33,013 nucleotides of DNA from Gammaproteobacteria bacterium. Its GTDB lineage: Bacteria; Pseudomonadota; Gammaproteobacteria; Steroidobacterales; XN24. The stretch covers positions 1 through 33,013 of the forward strand of contig JARFQW010000113.1 of the NCBI GenBank assembly GCA_029287575.1. Direction: 5' to 3'. Position numbers and translations under genes: made by a program. The notes under the pieces are model-generated. The model did no database searches. It was given only the letters and a program-made list of their open reading frames with translations, and was not told the origin of the DNA. Positions 6,921 through 13,924 of this stretch are shown piece after piece. The stretch's first letter is position 1. Each line of letters opens with the position of its first letter.

Positions 6921-7981
6921 GGATTGCGCTGGCATCCGACGCCTGGATGCCCCAGACAAACGGCGTCGTGCGGACGCTTTCCAATACCGTGCGCACCCTC
7001 GAGGATCTCGGTCACGACGTCCGCATGATTACGCCGGTGCCTTTCGACACCCTCCCGCTTCCCACGTATCCGGAAATCCGAATAGCCCTGCGGTCCGCGT
7101 CCCGTATCCGTCGAATCCTGGATACGGCAAATCCCGAGCGGGTGCATATCGCGACCGAGGGCCCGATCGGATGGGCGGCACGAACCTGGTGCCTGCGAAG
7201 GGGCAGGGCGTTCACGACCTCGTTTCACACCCGTTTCCCAGAGTACCTGCGGATGCGCGCGCCGGTGCCGGAGCGCTGGACCTACCGCGCTCTGGCCTGG
7301 TTCCATCGGCGCGCCGCGCGCACCCTCGTGCCGACCCGCTCGCAGCAGGAGGACCTTTCCCGGCGCGGCTTCCGGAACCTGCGCGTGTGGGGCCGCGGCG
7401 TGGATACCCGCTTGTTCCGTCCGGGCCGCACCGGCAGGCTTCGCGGGCAACGGCCGATTCTCATGTACATGGGCCGGGTGGCTGTGGAGAAGAACATCGA
7501 GGCCTTTCTGAATCTGCGCGTCCCGGGGACCCGGGTCGTCGTGGGTGACGGTCCGGCCCTGAGCCGGCTCCGGGCGCAGTGGCCCGATGTCCAGTTTCTC
7601 GGCGCCCGTTACGGTGACGACCTGGCTGCGACCCTGGCCGATGCGGATGTGTTTGTCTTTCCCAGCCGCACCGATACGTTCGGTGTCGTGTTGCTCGAAG
7701 CGATGGCCTGCGGTGTTCCTGTGGCGGCTTATCCCGTCACCGGCCCGGTGGACGTCGTGGTCGATGGCCTGACGGGTGTGCTCGACAACGATCTGGATAC
7801 CGCGGTCCGCGGCGCCCTCCGGCTGGACCCCGAAGCATGCCGCAAGTATGCCCTGGAACGTTCATGGGCCGCGGCGACACAGCAGTTTCTCGATGCCCTT
7901 GTGCCTGCGCTACCCGTAGATTCGCTCGGGCAGCCAGGTGGCCAGTTCGGGCCAGAGACCGAGCAGCGCCAGGGCCAGTAG
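6917..7981 (+). CDS. GT4 family glycosyltransferase, Agt-like
   Basis: Retaining GT-B sugar transferase of 354 residues that probably glycosylates a membrane lipid. The N-terminal domain starts RIALASDAWMPQTNGVVRT, typical of lipid alpha-glycosyltransferases. The C-terminal nucleotide-sugar domain has MYMGRVAVEKNIEAF, VGDGP, then TDTFGVVLLEAMACGVPV, where the first acid of the usual E-x7-E pair is Asp. The ATG overlaps the upstream TGA (ATGA), so the two are coupled. Diacylglycerol released by the upstream enzyme would be the natural acceptor if the pair is PlcP/Agt. The last 24 codons (7910-7981) lie antisense inside the 3' end of dctM and give a Gly/Gln-rich tail (QPGGQFGPETEQRQGQ) that looks like read-through past the normal domain end. 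Confidence 0.88.
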   Translation: MRIALASDAWMPQTNGVVRTLSNTVRTLEDLGHDVRMITPVPFDTLPLPTYPEIRIALRSASRIRRILDTANPERVHIATEGPIGWAARTWCLRRGRAFTTSFHTRFPEYLRMRAPVPERWTYRALAWFHRRAARTLVPTRSQQEDLSRRGFRNLRVWGRGVDTRLFRPGRTGRLRGQRPILMYMGRVAVEKNIEAFLNLRVPGTRVVVGDGPALSRLRAQWPDVQFLGARYGDDLAATLADADVFVFPSRTDTFGVVLLEAMACGVPVAAYPVTGPVDVVVDGLTGVLDNDLDTAVRGALRLDPEACRKYALERSWAAATQQFLDALVPALPVDSLGQPGGQFGPETEQRQGQ

Positions 7982-9268
7982 CTGAATCAGGACGAACGGT
8001 GCGACGCCACGATAGATATCCGAGGTCCTGACCGAAGCTGGAGCGACGCCGCGCAGATAGAACAAGGCAAATCCGAACGGGGGCGTCAGAAACGATGTTT
8101 GCAGGTTGATGGCGATCATGACGCCGAGCCAGACCGGGTCCACACCCATGGCCAGCAGCACCGGGCCCACGATGGGAACGACCACGAAGGTGATCTCGAT
8201 GAAGTCGAGCACGAAACCCAGCAGGAACATGACGATCATCACCGCCACGACGGCGCCGAATGTGCCGCCCGGAAGATCGGAAAGGAAGCCGCGCACGAGT
8301 TCGTCGCCCCCATAGCCTCGGAAGACCAGGGAGAACAGGGAGGCGCCGACCAGAATCATGAACACCATGCTTGTTACGGTCGCCGTTCGCCCGGCCACGG
8401 CCCGAAGGCAATCCACGTTCAGCTGGCCGCGCATCCCGGCAAGCAGCGTCGCTCCCATGGCGCCGACTCCGGCAGCCTCGGTGGGGGTCGCCAGCCCGCC
8501 GAGGATGGAGCCCAGTACCGCAAGGATCAGCAAAAGCGGCGGCAGCAGCGCGCGCAGAAGCTGCGCCGCGCCGGCACGCGAGTCCCTGTCGTCGTGAGGA
8601 GGCATGTCCGCGGGACGCAGAACTGCCAGGATCACCAGCCAGCCCAGATAGAGTCCCACGAGCAGCAGACCCGGGAGGAGGGCGCCGGCAAACAGGTCGC
8701 CCACCGATACCGTGTCCGGCGAGAAGATGCCCTGGCTGATCTGGGCCTGTTGATAGGCCGAGGACAACACGTCGCCGAGCAACACAAGGACGATGGAGGG
8801 CGGAATAATCTGCCCCAGCGTGCCGGCGGCACAGATCGTGCCCGTGGTGATGCTCGGCGAATAGCCGCGCTTGAGCATCACCGGCAGCGACAACAGGCCC
8901 ATCGTGATGACGGTCGCGCCGACGATGCCGGTGCTCGCCGCGAGCAGCATGCCGACGACCGTGACCGCCATGGCAAGCCCGCCGCGAACCCGACCCATGA
9001 GCTGGGACAGGGTTTCGAGCAGTTCCTCGGCCAGCCGGGACCGCTCGAGCATGACACCCATAAACACGAACAGCGGCACCGCGACGAGCGTTTCGTTGGT
9101 CATGACCCCGAACAGCCGGCTGGGCATGGCGGAGAGGTAGTGGGAGTCGAATGCGCCGGTGAGAGTTCCTCCGAGTGCAAACAGCAAGGCGACTCCGGCA
9201 AGCGTGAACGCGACCGGAAATCCGGTCAGCAGTACCGCCACGGCCGTCAGGAACATGATCAGGGCCAT
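7910..9268 (-). CDS. dctM: TRAP transporter large permease, DctM family
   Basis: Large membrane subunit of a TRAP transporter, the Na+- or H+-coupled channel component. The 452-residue protein is slightly longer than usual (about 430) and consists of many hydrophobic helices. Typical stretches are the opening FLTAVAVLLTGFPVAFTLAG, LFVFMGVMLERS, GIVGATVITMG and the conserved GGLATPTEAAGVGAMGA near residue 290. It starts 13 bases after dctQ. The binding-protein gene is not in this run; the TakP-like gene at 4840 is the only candidate in the window. Confidence 0.94.
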   Translation of the reverse strand: MALIMFLTAVAVLLTGFPVAFTLAGVALLFALGGTLTGAFDSHYLSAMPSRLFGVMTNETLVAVPLFVFMGVMLERSRLAEELLETLSQLMGRVRGGLAMAVTVVGMLLAASTGIVGATVITMGLLSLPVMLKRGYSPSITTGTICAAGTLGQIIPPSIVLVLLGDVLSSAYQQAQISQGIFSPDTVSVGDLFAGALLPGLLLVGLYLGWLVILAVLRPADMPPHDDRDSRAGAAQLLRALLPPLLLILAVLGSILGGLATPTEAAGVGAMGATLLAGMRGQLNVDCLRAVAGRTATVTSMVFMILVGASLFSLVFRGYGGDELVRGFLSDLPGGTFGAVVAVMIVMFLLGFVLDFIEITFVVVPIVGPVLLAMGVDPVWLGVMIAINLQTSFLTPPFGFALFYLRGVAPASVRTSDIYRGVAPFVLIQLLALALLGLWPELATWLPERIYG

Positions 9269-9281
9269 GCCGTGGGGCGCC

Positions 9282-9809
9282 TCAGGCTGGCGGAGCGCCG
9301 GCCGTCGGCCGGAGGCTGAGCCACGACCGGGCGGCCAGGGCCAGACCCTGCAGGATCAGCAGGACGGGCATCGCCAGGATCACGCTCTTCAGCAGGAACA
9401 GTCCCGGCAGTCCGCCGGCTTCGCGGCTCGCCTCGCCGATGCGCCAGGAAGTCGACACGTACCCGAACGACGAGACCAGGAGAAACACGCAGAAGGGAAT
9501 CAGCAGCAGAAACACACCCCCAATGTCCACCAGCGCGCGGCGCCGCGCCGGCATGTCGCGGTAGAAGACGTCGACCCGCACCTGTTCGTCCAGGGAGAGG
9601 GCCCAGGCCGCGGCCAGCATGAAGACCACGCTGTGCATCCAGGTGACGGTTTCCTGCAGCCAGATCCAGCCCGCGTCGAAGAAGTACCGGGCGACGACGA
9701 CCACGCAGGTTACGAGCACCATGGCCACGGTCAGCCAGCTGACGATCCGGCCAATGCGCTCGTTGAGCCGATCGATGCGGTCGGCAAAGTCCTCGAGGCG
9801 GATCGTCAC
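9282..9809 (-). CDS. dctQ: TRAP transporter small permease, DctQ family
   Basis: Small membrane subunit that supports DctM. The 175 residues hold four hydrophobic helices, including VSWLTVAMVLVTCVVVVARY and a central segment with the family feature W(I)WLQETVTWMHSVVFMLAAAW followed by DEQVRVDVFYRDM. The start is GTG at 9809; its last two bases and the following A form the stop of the upstream LOG gene (GTGA), so translation is coupled. The charged N-terminus (LEDFADRIDRLNERIG) is cytoplasmic. Confidence 0.92.
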   Translation of the reverse strand: MTIRLEDFADRIDRLNERIGRIVSWLTVAMVLVTCVVVVARYFFDAGWIWLQETVTWMHSVVFMLAAAWALSLDEQVRVDVFYRDMPARRRALVDIGGVFLLLIPFCVFLLVSSFGYVSTSWRIGEASREAGGLPGLFLLKSVILAMPVLLILQGLALAARSWLSLRPTAGAPPA

Positions 9810-10534
9810 AGTTCCCGCATGACCCGGGCTTCCTCCGGGCTGGGTTCGAAACCCCGGGTTTCGTAATGGCTGAAAATCGCGTCGAGGACCTCGTCGGCGG
9901 TCTCGACGATCTGCATCAGCGCCAGTTCCTGTTCGGAAATCGTGCCCCGCGGAACCAGGGTGTTGCGCAGCCAGTCGAGCAGACCCGACCAGAACGGGGC
10001 GTGGACCAGCAGGACCGGAATCCGGCGCGTCTTGCCGGTTTGAATGAGCGTCAGAATCTCCAGCAGTTCGTCCAGGGTTCCGAAACCGCCAGGCATGACC
10101 ACGTAGGCGGACGCGTACTTGACGAACATCACCTTGCGGGAGAAAAAGTGCCGGTACTCAAGGGCCACGTCCTGATAGGGGTTGGGAACCTGCTCCGTGG
10201 GCAGGTGGATATTGAGCCCCACACTCGGGGAATCGCCCTCGAATGCGCCGCGGCTGCCGGCCTCCATGATGCCCGGACCGCCGCCGGTGACGACTGTGAA
10301 CCCGGCGTCCGACAGGCGGCGCGCGATGCTTCTGGCTAACTCGTAGAGCGGGTCCCCGGCCGGAGTCCGGGCCGAGCCGAAGAAGGTGACCGAGGGCTGC
10401 AGGGGTGCGAGTTCTTCGAAGCCCTGCACGAACTCCGCCATGATCTGAAAGACGCGCCAGGACTCCTGGCTCGCACGGTCCTCTTCGGGATGCATGGCCC
10501 GGGCGGGCCGGTTTTTGCGCGGTCGCGAGGTCAC
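9806..10534 (-). CDS. LOG family protein (Rossmann-fold nucleotide phosphoribohydrolase)
   Basis: Cytoplasmic protein of 242 residues, often annotated as lysine-decarboxylase-like or TIGR00730. Members cleave the N-glycosidic bond of nucleoside monophosphates, as cytokinin-activating LOG or nucleotide salvage enzymes do. Motifs: FFGSAR at about 51-56, GGGPGIMEA at 84-92 and the signature PGGFGTLDE at 148-156. The start is GTG 10534, sharing TGA with the end of the TPR gene and preceded by AAGGGAGG seven bases away; an ATG further upstream at 10774 would run antisense-like through the TPR gene. It also overlaps dctQ by 4 bp. A link between this enzyme and the TRAP genes is not obvious. Confidence 0.92.
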   Translation of the reverse strand: MTSRPRKNRPARAMHPEEDRASQESWRVFQIMAEFVQGFEELAPLQPSVTFFGSARTPAGDPLYELARSIARRLSDAGFTVVTGGGPGIMEAGSRGAFEGDSPSVGLNIHLPTEQVPNPYQDVALEYRHFFSRKVMFVKYASAYVVMPGGFGTLDELLEILTLIQTGKTRRIPVLLVHAPFWSGLLDWLRNTLVPRGTISEQELALMQIVETADEVLDAIFSHYETRGFEPSPEEARVMREL

Positions 10535-10848
10535 GGTCCGGCCTCCCTTGCGAGGCGCTTCAGAAAGACTTCCAGCTCCCGCGCCACCTGCATGTCGCCC
10601 CGGCCGCGGGCCACGTCCAGCCCTTCCTTCCAGGCCCGTTGTGCGGCCTCTATCTGGCCGTCCTCGCGCAGCGCGCGGCCCAGCAGTTTCCAGGCAGCCG
10701 AGTAGCCGGCGTCCTGCTCGACGGCCGCCTGAAGATGCGCCGCCGCGGCCCGATAGTCGCCCTCGTTGAGGCAAGCGTTGCCGAGCGAGAATCTCAGCAT
10801 CGGATTGTCCTGGCCGGCTGCCAGCATGGCTTCGAGCTTGTCCTTCAT
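10531..10848 (-). CDS. Small TPR-repeat protein
   Basis: A 105-residue helical protein with two clear tetratricopeptide units (LRFSLGNACLNEGDYRAAAAHLQAAVEQDAG and the next, starting YSAAWKLLGRALREDG; each 34 residues), plus a capping helix. TPRs bind other proteins; no catalytic domain is present. The ATG at 10848 lies 14 bases after trkH ends with GAGG upstream; the frame extends to 10992, but that part is antisense-like sequence within trkH. It overlaps the LOG gene by 4 bp. I cannot assign a partner. Confidence 0.85.
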   Translation of the reverse strand: MKDKLEAMLAAGQDNPMLRFSLGNACLNEGDYRAAAAHLQAAVEQDAGYSAAWKLLGRALREDGQIEAAQRAWKEGLDVARGRGDMQVARELEVFLKRLAREAGP

Positions 10849-10861
10849 CGTTGCACGGGCC

Positions 10862-12394
10862 TCACTGGCGCCAGAAATCGCTGGTAAACAGCACGAGGAG
10901 AGTAAAGATTTCGAGCCGCCCAAGAACCATTGCCGTGACACAGACCCACTTGGACATATCACCGATACCGGCGTAGTTCTGGGCGACATCACCGAGCCCG
11001 GGCCCCAGGTTGTTGAGCGTCGCGGCGATAGCGGAAAAGGCGGTGACCTGGTCCAGGCCGAAGAACATGAGCACCGCCATCAGGGCGCCGAACACCACGA
11101 CATAGGTAGAGAAGAATCCCCAGACGGCTTCAACCACCCGGGGCGGTACGCCGCGGGTTCCGAGCCGGACCGGAATCTCGGCCGCCGGATGCAGCAGCCG
11201 GGACATCTCGCGGACCCCCTGTTTGTAGATGAGGACCCAGCGAATCACCTTGATGCCGCCGCCGGTGGATCCGGCGCAGCCCCCAATGAAGCTCGCGAGG
11301 ATCAGGAGCACGGGGACCGCCCGGGGCCAGTCGGCGAAATCGGCCGTGGCGAATCCCGTTGTCGTCCCGATTGAGACGACCTGGAACAAGCCCTTGGTCA
11401 GGGCTTCCTGCCACGTCGGATATACGTCCTGGAGTTTCAGCGCCACCGTCACGATCAGAAACAGTCCGCCCAGCACGGTGGCGTAGGCGCGAAACTCGGG
11501 GTCCAGCAGGTAGCCCCGGGCGGCTTCGGTTGCGGACACCTGGCCGCGGCTGCGCCGGCGCAGCCGCGGCAGCCCGGAGGGACGATGTTCCAGCCGCAGA
11601 GGCCGGATTCGCTGCCAGGCAACGAAATGCAGCGAGAAATTGATGCCGGCGAGGAACATGAAGGCAATACAGACCATTTCCACCGCCGTGCTGTCGAACC
11701 AGGCGATGCTGGTGTCGTGGGTGGAGAACCCACCGATCGCGACGGTGCTGAACGAATGGCCGATAGCGTCGAACCATTCCATGCCGGCAAGCCGGTAGGC
11801 GACCGCGCAGGCCACCGTCAGTATCAGGTAGATAACCCAGAGCGCGCGTGCCGTCTGGGTGATGCGCGGCGTCAGTTTCGTGTCCTTGACCGGACCCGGA
11901 AACTCCGCCCGATACAGCTGCATGCCGCCGACACCGAGCAGCGGGAGGATCGCCACGGCCAGAACGATGATCCCCATTCCGCCGAGCCACTGGAGCTGTT
12001 GCCGGTAGTAGAGGATCGAGTGGGGCAGTGTATCCAGGCCTACCAGCACCGTGGCCCCGGTTGTCGTCAGTCCGGAAACCGACTCGAACACGGCGTCGGA
12101 GAACCCCATGACCGGCAGATCGGCAATCAGCAGCGGTACGCAGCCGGCAAGACCCAGCCCGATCCAGAAGGCGCAGACGATCATGAAACCGTCGCGGATT
12201 TTGAGCTCGCCGCGAGCCCGTCGGACCGGGAAAAAAATCAGACCGCCGATGAAAAAAATCAGCAGCGCGCCGTCCAGAAACGCGTCCCAGTTGCCGTCGT
12301 TGTAGAGCCACGACACGAACATGGGCGGCAGCATGGTGACGCTGAACACCATGAGCAGCAGGCCGAGAATCCGCTGAACGAGCGGGAAATTCAT
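10862..12394 (-). CDS. trkH: Trk potassium uptake membrane subunit TrkH
   Basis: Inner-membrane K+ channel-like transporter that works with TrkA. The 510-residue protein has four membrane-pore-membrane repeats, each with a Gly-containing selectivity filter: TTTGATV, VAIGGFSTHD, GTTTGFATADF and NNLGPGLGDV. It is somewhat longer than E. coli TrkH (483), with an Arg-rich insertion of about 25 residues (SGLPRLRRRSRGQVSATEAARG) between pore repeats two and three, on the cytoplasmic side. It begins 40 bases after trkA stops. Confidence 0.96.
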   Translation of the reverse strand: MNFPLVQRILGLLLMVFSVTMLPPMFVSWLYNDGNWDAFLDGALLIFFIGGLIFFPVRRARGELKIRDGFMIVCAFWIGLGLAGCVPLLIADLPVMGFSDAVFESVSGLTTTGATVLVGLDTLPHSILYYRQQLQWLGGMGIIVLAVAILPLLGVGGMQLYRAEFPGPVKDTKLTPRITQTARALWVIYLILTVACAVAYRLAGMEWFDAIGHSFSTVAIGGFSTHDTSIAWFDSTAVEMVCIAFMFLAGINFSLHFVAWQRIRPLRLEHRPSGLPRLRRRSRGQVSATEAARGYLLDPEFRAYATVLGGLFLIVTVALKLQDVYPTWQEALTKGLFQVVSIGTTTGFATADFADWPRAVPVLLILASFIGGCAGSTGGGIKVIRWVLIYKQGVREMSRLLHPAAEIPVRLGTRGVPPRVVEAVWGFFSTYVVVFGALMAVLMFFGLDQVTAFSAIAATLNNLGPGLGDVAQNYAGIGDMSKWVCVTAMVLGRLEIFTLLVLFTSDFWRQ

Positions 12395-12433
12395 GCGTTA
12401 ACTCATGGGCATTGACGTAAGCCGGCTCACTGA

Positions 12434-13885
12434 TCAGATATAGGTCACACCGACCTGGAAGAGCTTCTCCACCGCCGGAATCTTGCTCCGGTCGGTGAGG
12501 AATACGATCACATGGTCTTCGGCCTGGATTTCCGAATCGTGATGGGCCATCAGCACATCATCGCCACGTACCATGGCGGCAATGCTGACTCCCTTGGGGA
12601 GCGCCACGTCCTCGATTTTCTTGCCCACGATGCGGGACGTCTGATCATCACCGTGGGCGACCACCTCGATGGCTTCCGCGGCGCCGTTGCGCAGGGTATG
12701 CACCTGGCCGACGTCCAGGCGCATCGAGCGTACCCGCGCCAGCAGCGCATTCAGCGTGATCTGCTGCGGCGAAACGGCGATGTCCACGTACTGGCCCTCG
12801 ACCAGGTCTGCGTAGGACGGCCGGTTGATCAATGCGATTACCTTGGACACGCCCATGCGCTTGGCCAGGAACGAAGCGAGGATGTTCGCTTCCTCCGCGC
12901 TGGTGAGGGCACAGAACACGTCCGCGGTTTCGATGTTTTCCTCCTTGAGAAGATCTTCGTTGACCGCGTCGCCGGTGAGCACGATGGTTTTCCTGAGGCG
13001 CTCCGCGATATAGCGGGCGCGCTCCGGATCCCGCTCGATGACCTTGACGTGATTGGTGTTCTCCAGCCGCCGGGCCAGCTCCATGCCGATATTGCCGCCG
13101 CCGGCAATGACAATCTTGCGGACCGGGTGCTCCAGCTTGAGCAGTTCGCTCATCATGACCCGGATGTCCTTGCGGGCCGCCAGGAAGAACACCAGATCGT
13201 CCTCGCGGATGACCGTGTCGCCTTCCGGCATGATCGTTTCGAACTCGACGTTCTTGCTGTCGCCCTTGCCGTTTGCCTTCGAGTTTCCCTTGCCGTTGCT
13301 GCCGCTGCCCTCGGTCTGACGGTAGATGGCGGCCACGCGGGCATCGGTGTGGGGAATGTGCCGGGCCAGCTGCCGCAGCTCCTGGCCGACCAGCAGGCCG
13401 CCCACCTTGGCCTGGACGCCCACGAGGCGAACCTGGCCGTCGGCAAAATTCAGCACCTGCAGCGCGCCGGGATACAGGATCAGCTGTTCGATGTGCTCGG
13501 TGACCAGCTGCTCGGGGCTGATGATGTGGTCGACCGGGATGGCCTTGGTCGAAAACAGCTCCTCCCGAAGCGTGTACTCCACCGCCCGCACCCGGGCGAT
13601 CTTGACCGGCGTACGGAACAGGCTGTGGGCCACCTGGCAGGCGATCATGTTGGTTTCGTCGCTGTCGGTGAGCGCAACGATCAGGTCGGCATCCGCCGCG
13701 CCCGCGTCCTCGAGTACCTTGGGATAGCCCGCATGGCCCTGCACGGTGCGTATGTCCAGCCGATCCTGCAGATCGCGCAGGTGGTCGCTGCTGCGGTCAA
13801 CGACGGTGATTTCCGTGCCTTCCCGCGACAGGGAAGCCGCGGCGGTGGAACCCACCTGACCGGCGCCGAGGATGAGAATCTTCAT
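12434..13885 (-). CDS. trkA: Trk potassium uptake regulatory subunit TrkA
   Basis: Cytosolic ring-forming regulator that gates TrkH in response to NAD(H) or nucleotides. From ATG 13885 (MKILILGAGQVG; the frame opens at 13903 but homology starts here) it has 483 residues with two tandem RCK units: a Rossmann domain (GAGQVG at 7-12), a TrkA-C domain, a second Rossmann domain (IAGGGNIGMELARRLE) and a second TrkA-C. The first TrkA-C contains an insertion of about 23 residues (191-213) made almost only of Gly, Ser, Asn, Lys, Glu and Thr; E. coli TrkA goes straight from AIFRHD to the IRPQGST strand there. It sits between uvrD and trkH. Confidence 0.96.
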   Translation of the reverse strand: MKILILGAGQVGSTAAASLSREGTEITVVDRSSDHLRDLQDRLDIRTVQGHAGYPKVLEDAGAADADLIVALTDSDETNMIACQVAHSLFRTPVKIARVRAVEYTLREELFSTKAIPVDHIISPEQLVTEHIEQLILYPGALQVLNFADGQVRLVGVQAKVGGLLVGQELRQLARHIPHTDARVAAIYRQTEGSGSNGKGNSKANGKGDSKNVEFETIMPEGDTVIREDDLVFFLAARKDIRVMMSELLKLEHPVRKIVIAGGGNIGMELARRLENTNHVKVIERDPERARYIAERLRKTIVLTGDAVNEDLLKEENIETADVFCALTSAEEANILASFLAKRMGVSKVIALINRPSYADLVEGQYVDIAVSPQQITLNALLARVRSMRLDVGQVHTLRNGAAEAIEVVAHGDDQTSRIVGKKIEDVALPKGVSIAAMVRGDDVLMAHHDSEIQAEDHVIVFLTDRSKIPAVEKLFQVGVTYI

Positions 13886-13924
13886 GGTCTCGTTATAGCC
13901 CACGCCCGGCTGGGCGCAGCCAGT

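Noticed and set aside
8099-9319. A plus-strand frame of 406 codons antisense to dctM
   Set aside because: Low-complexity His/Gln/Glu/Asp composition with no domain; dctM is clear on the other strand.
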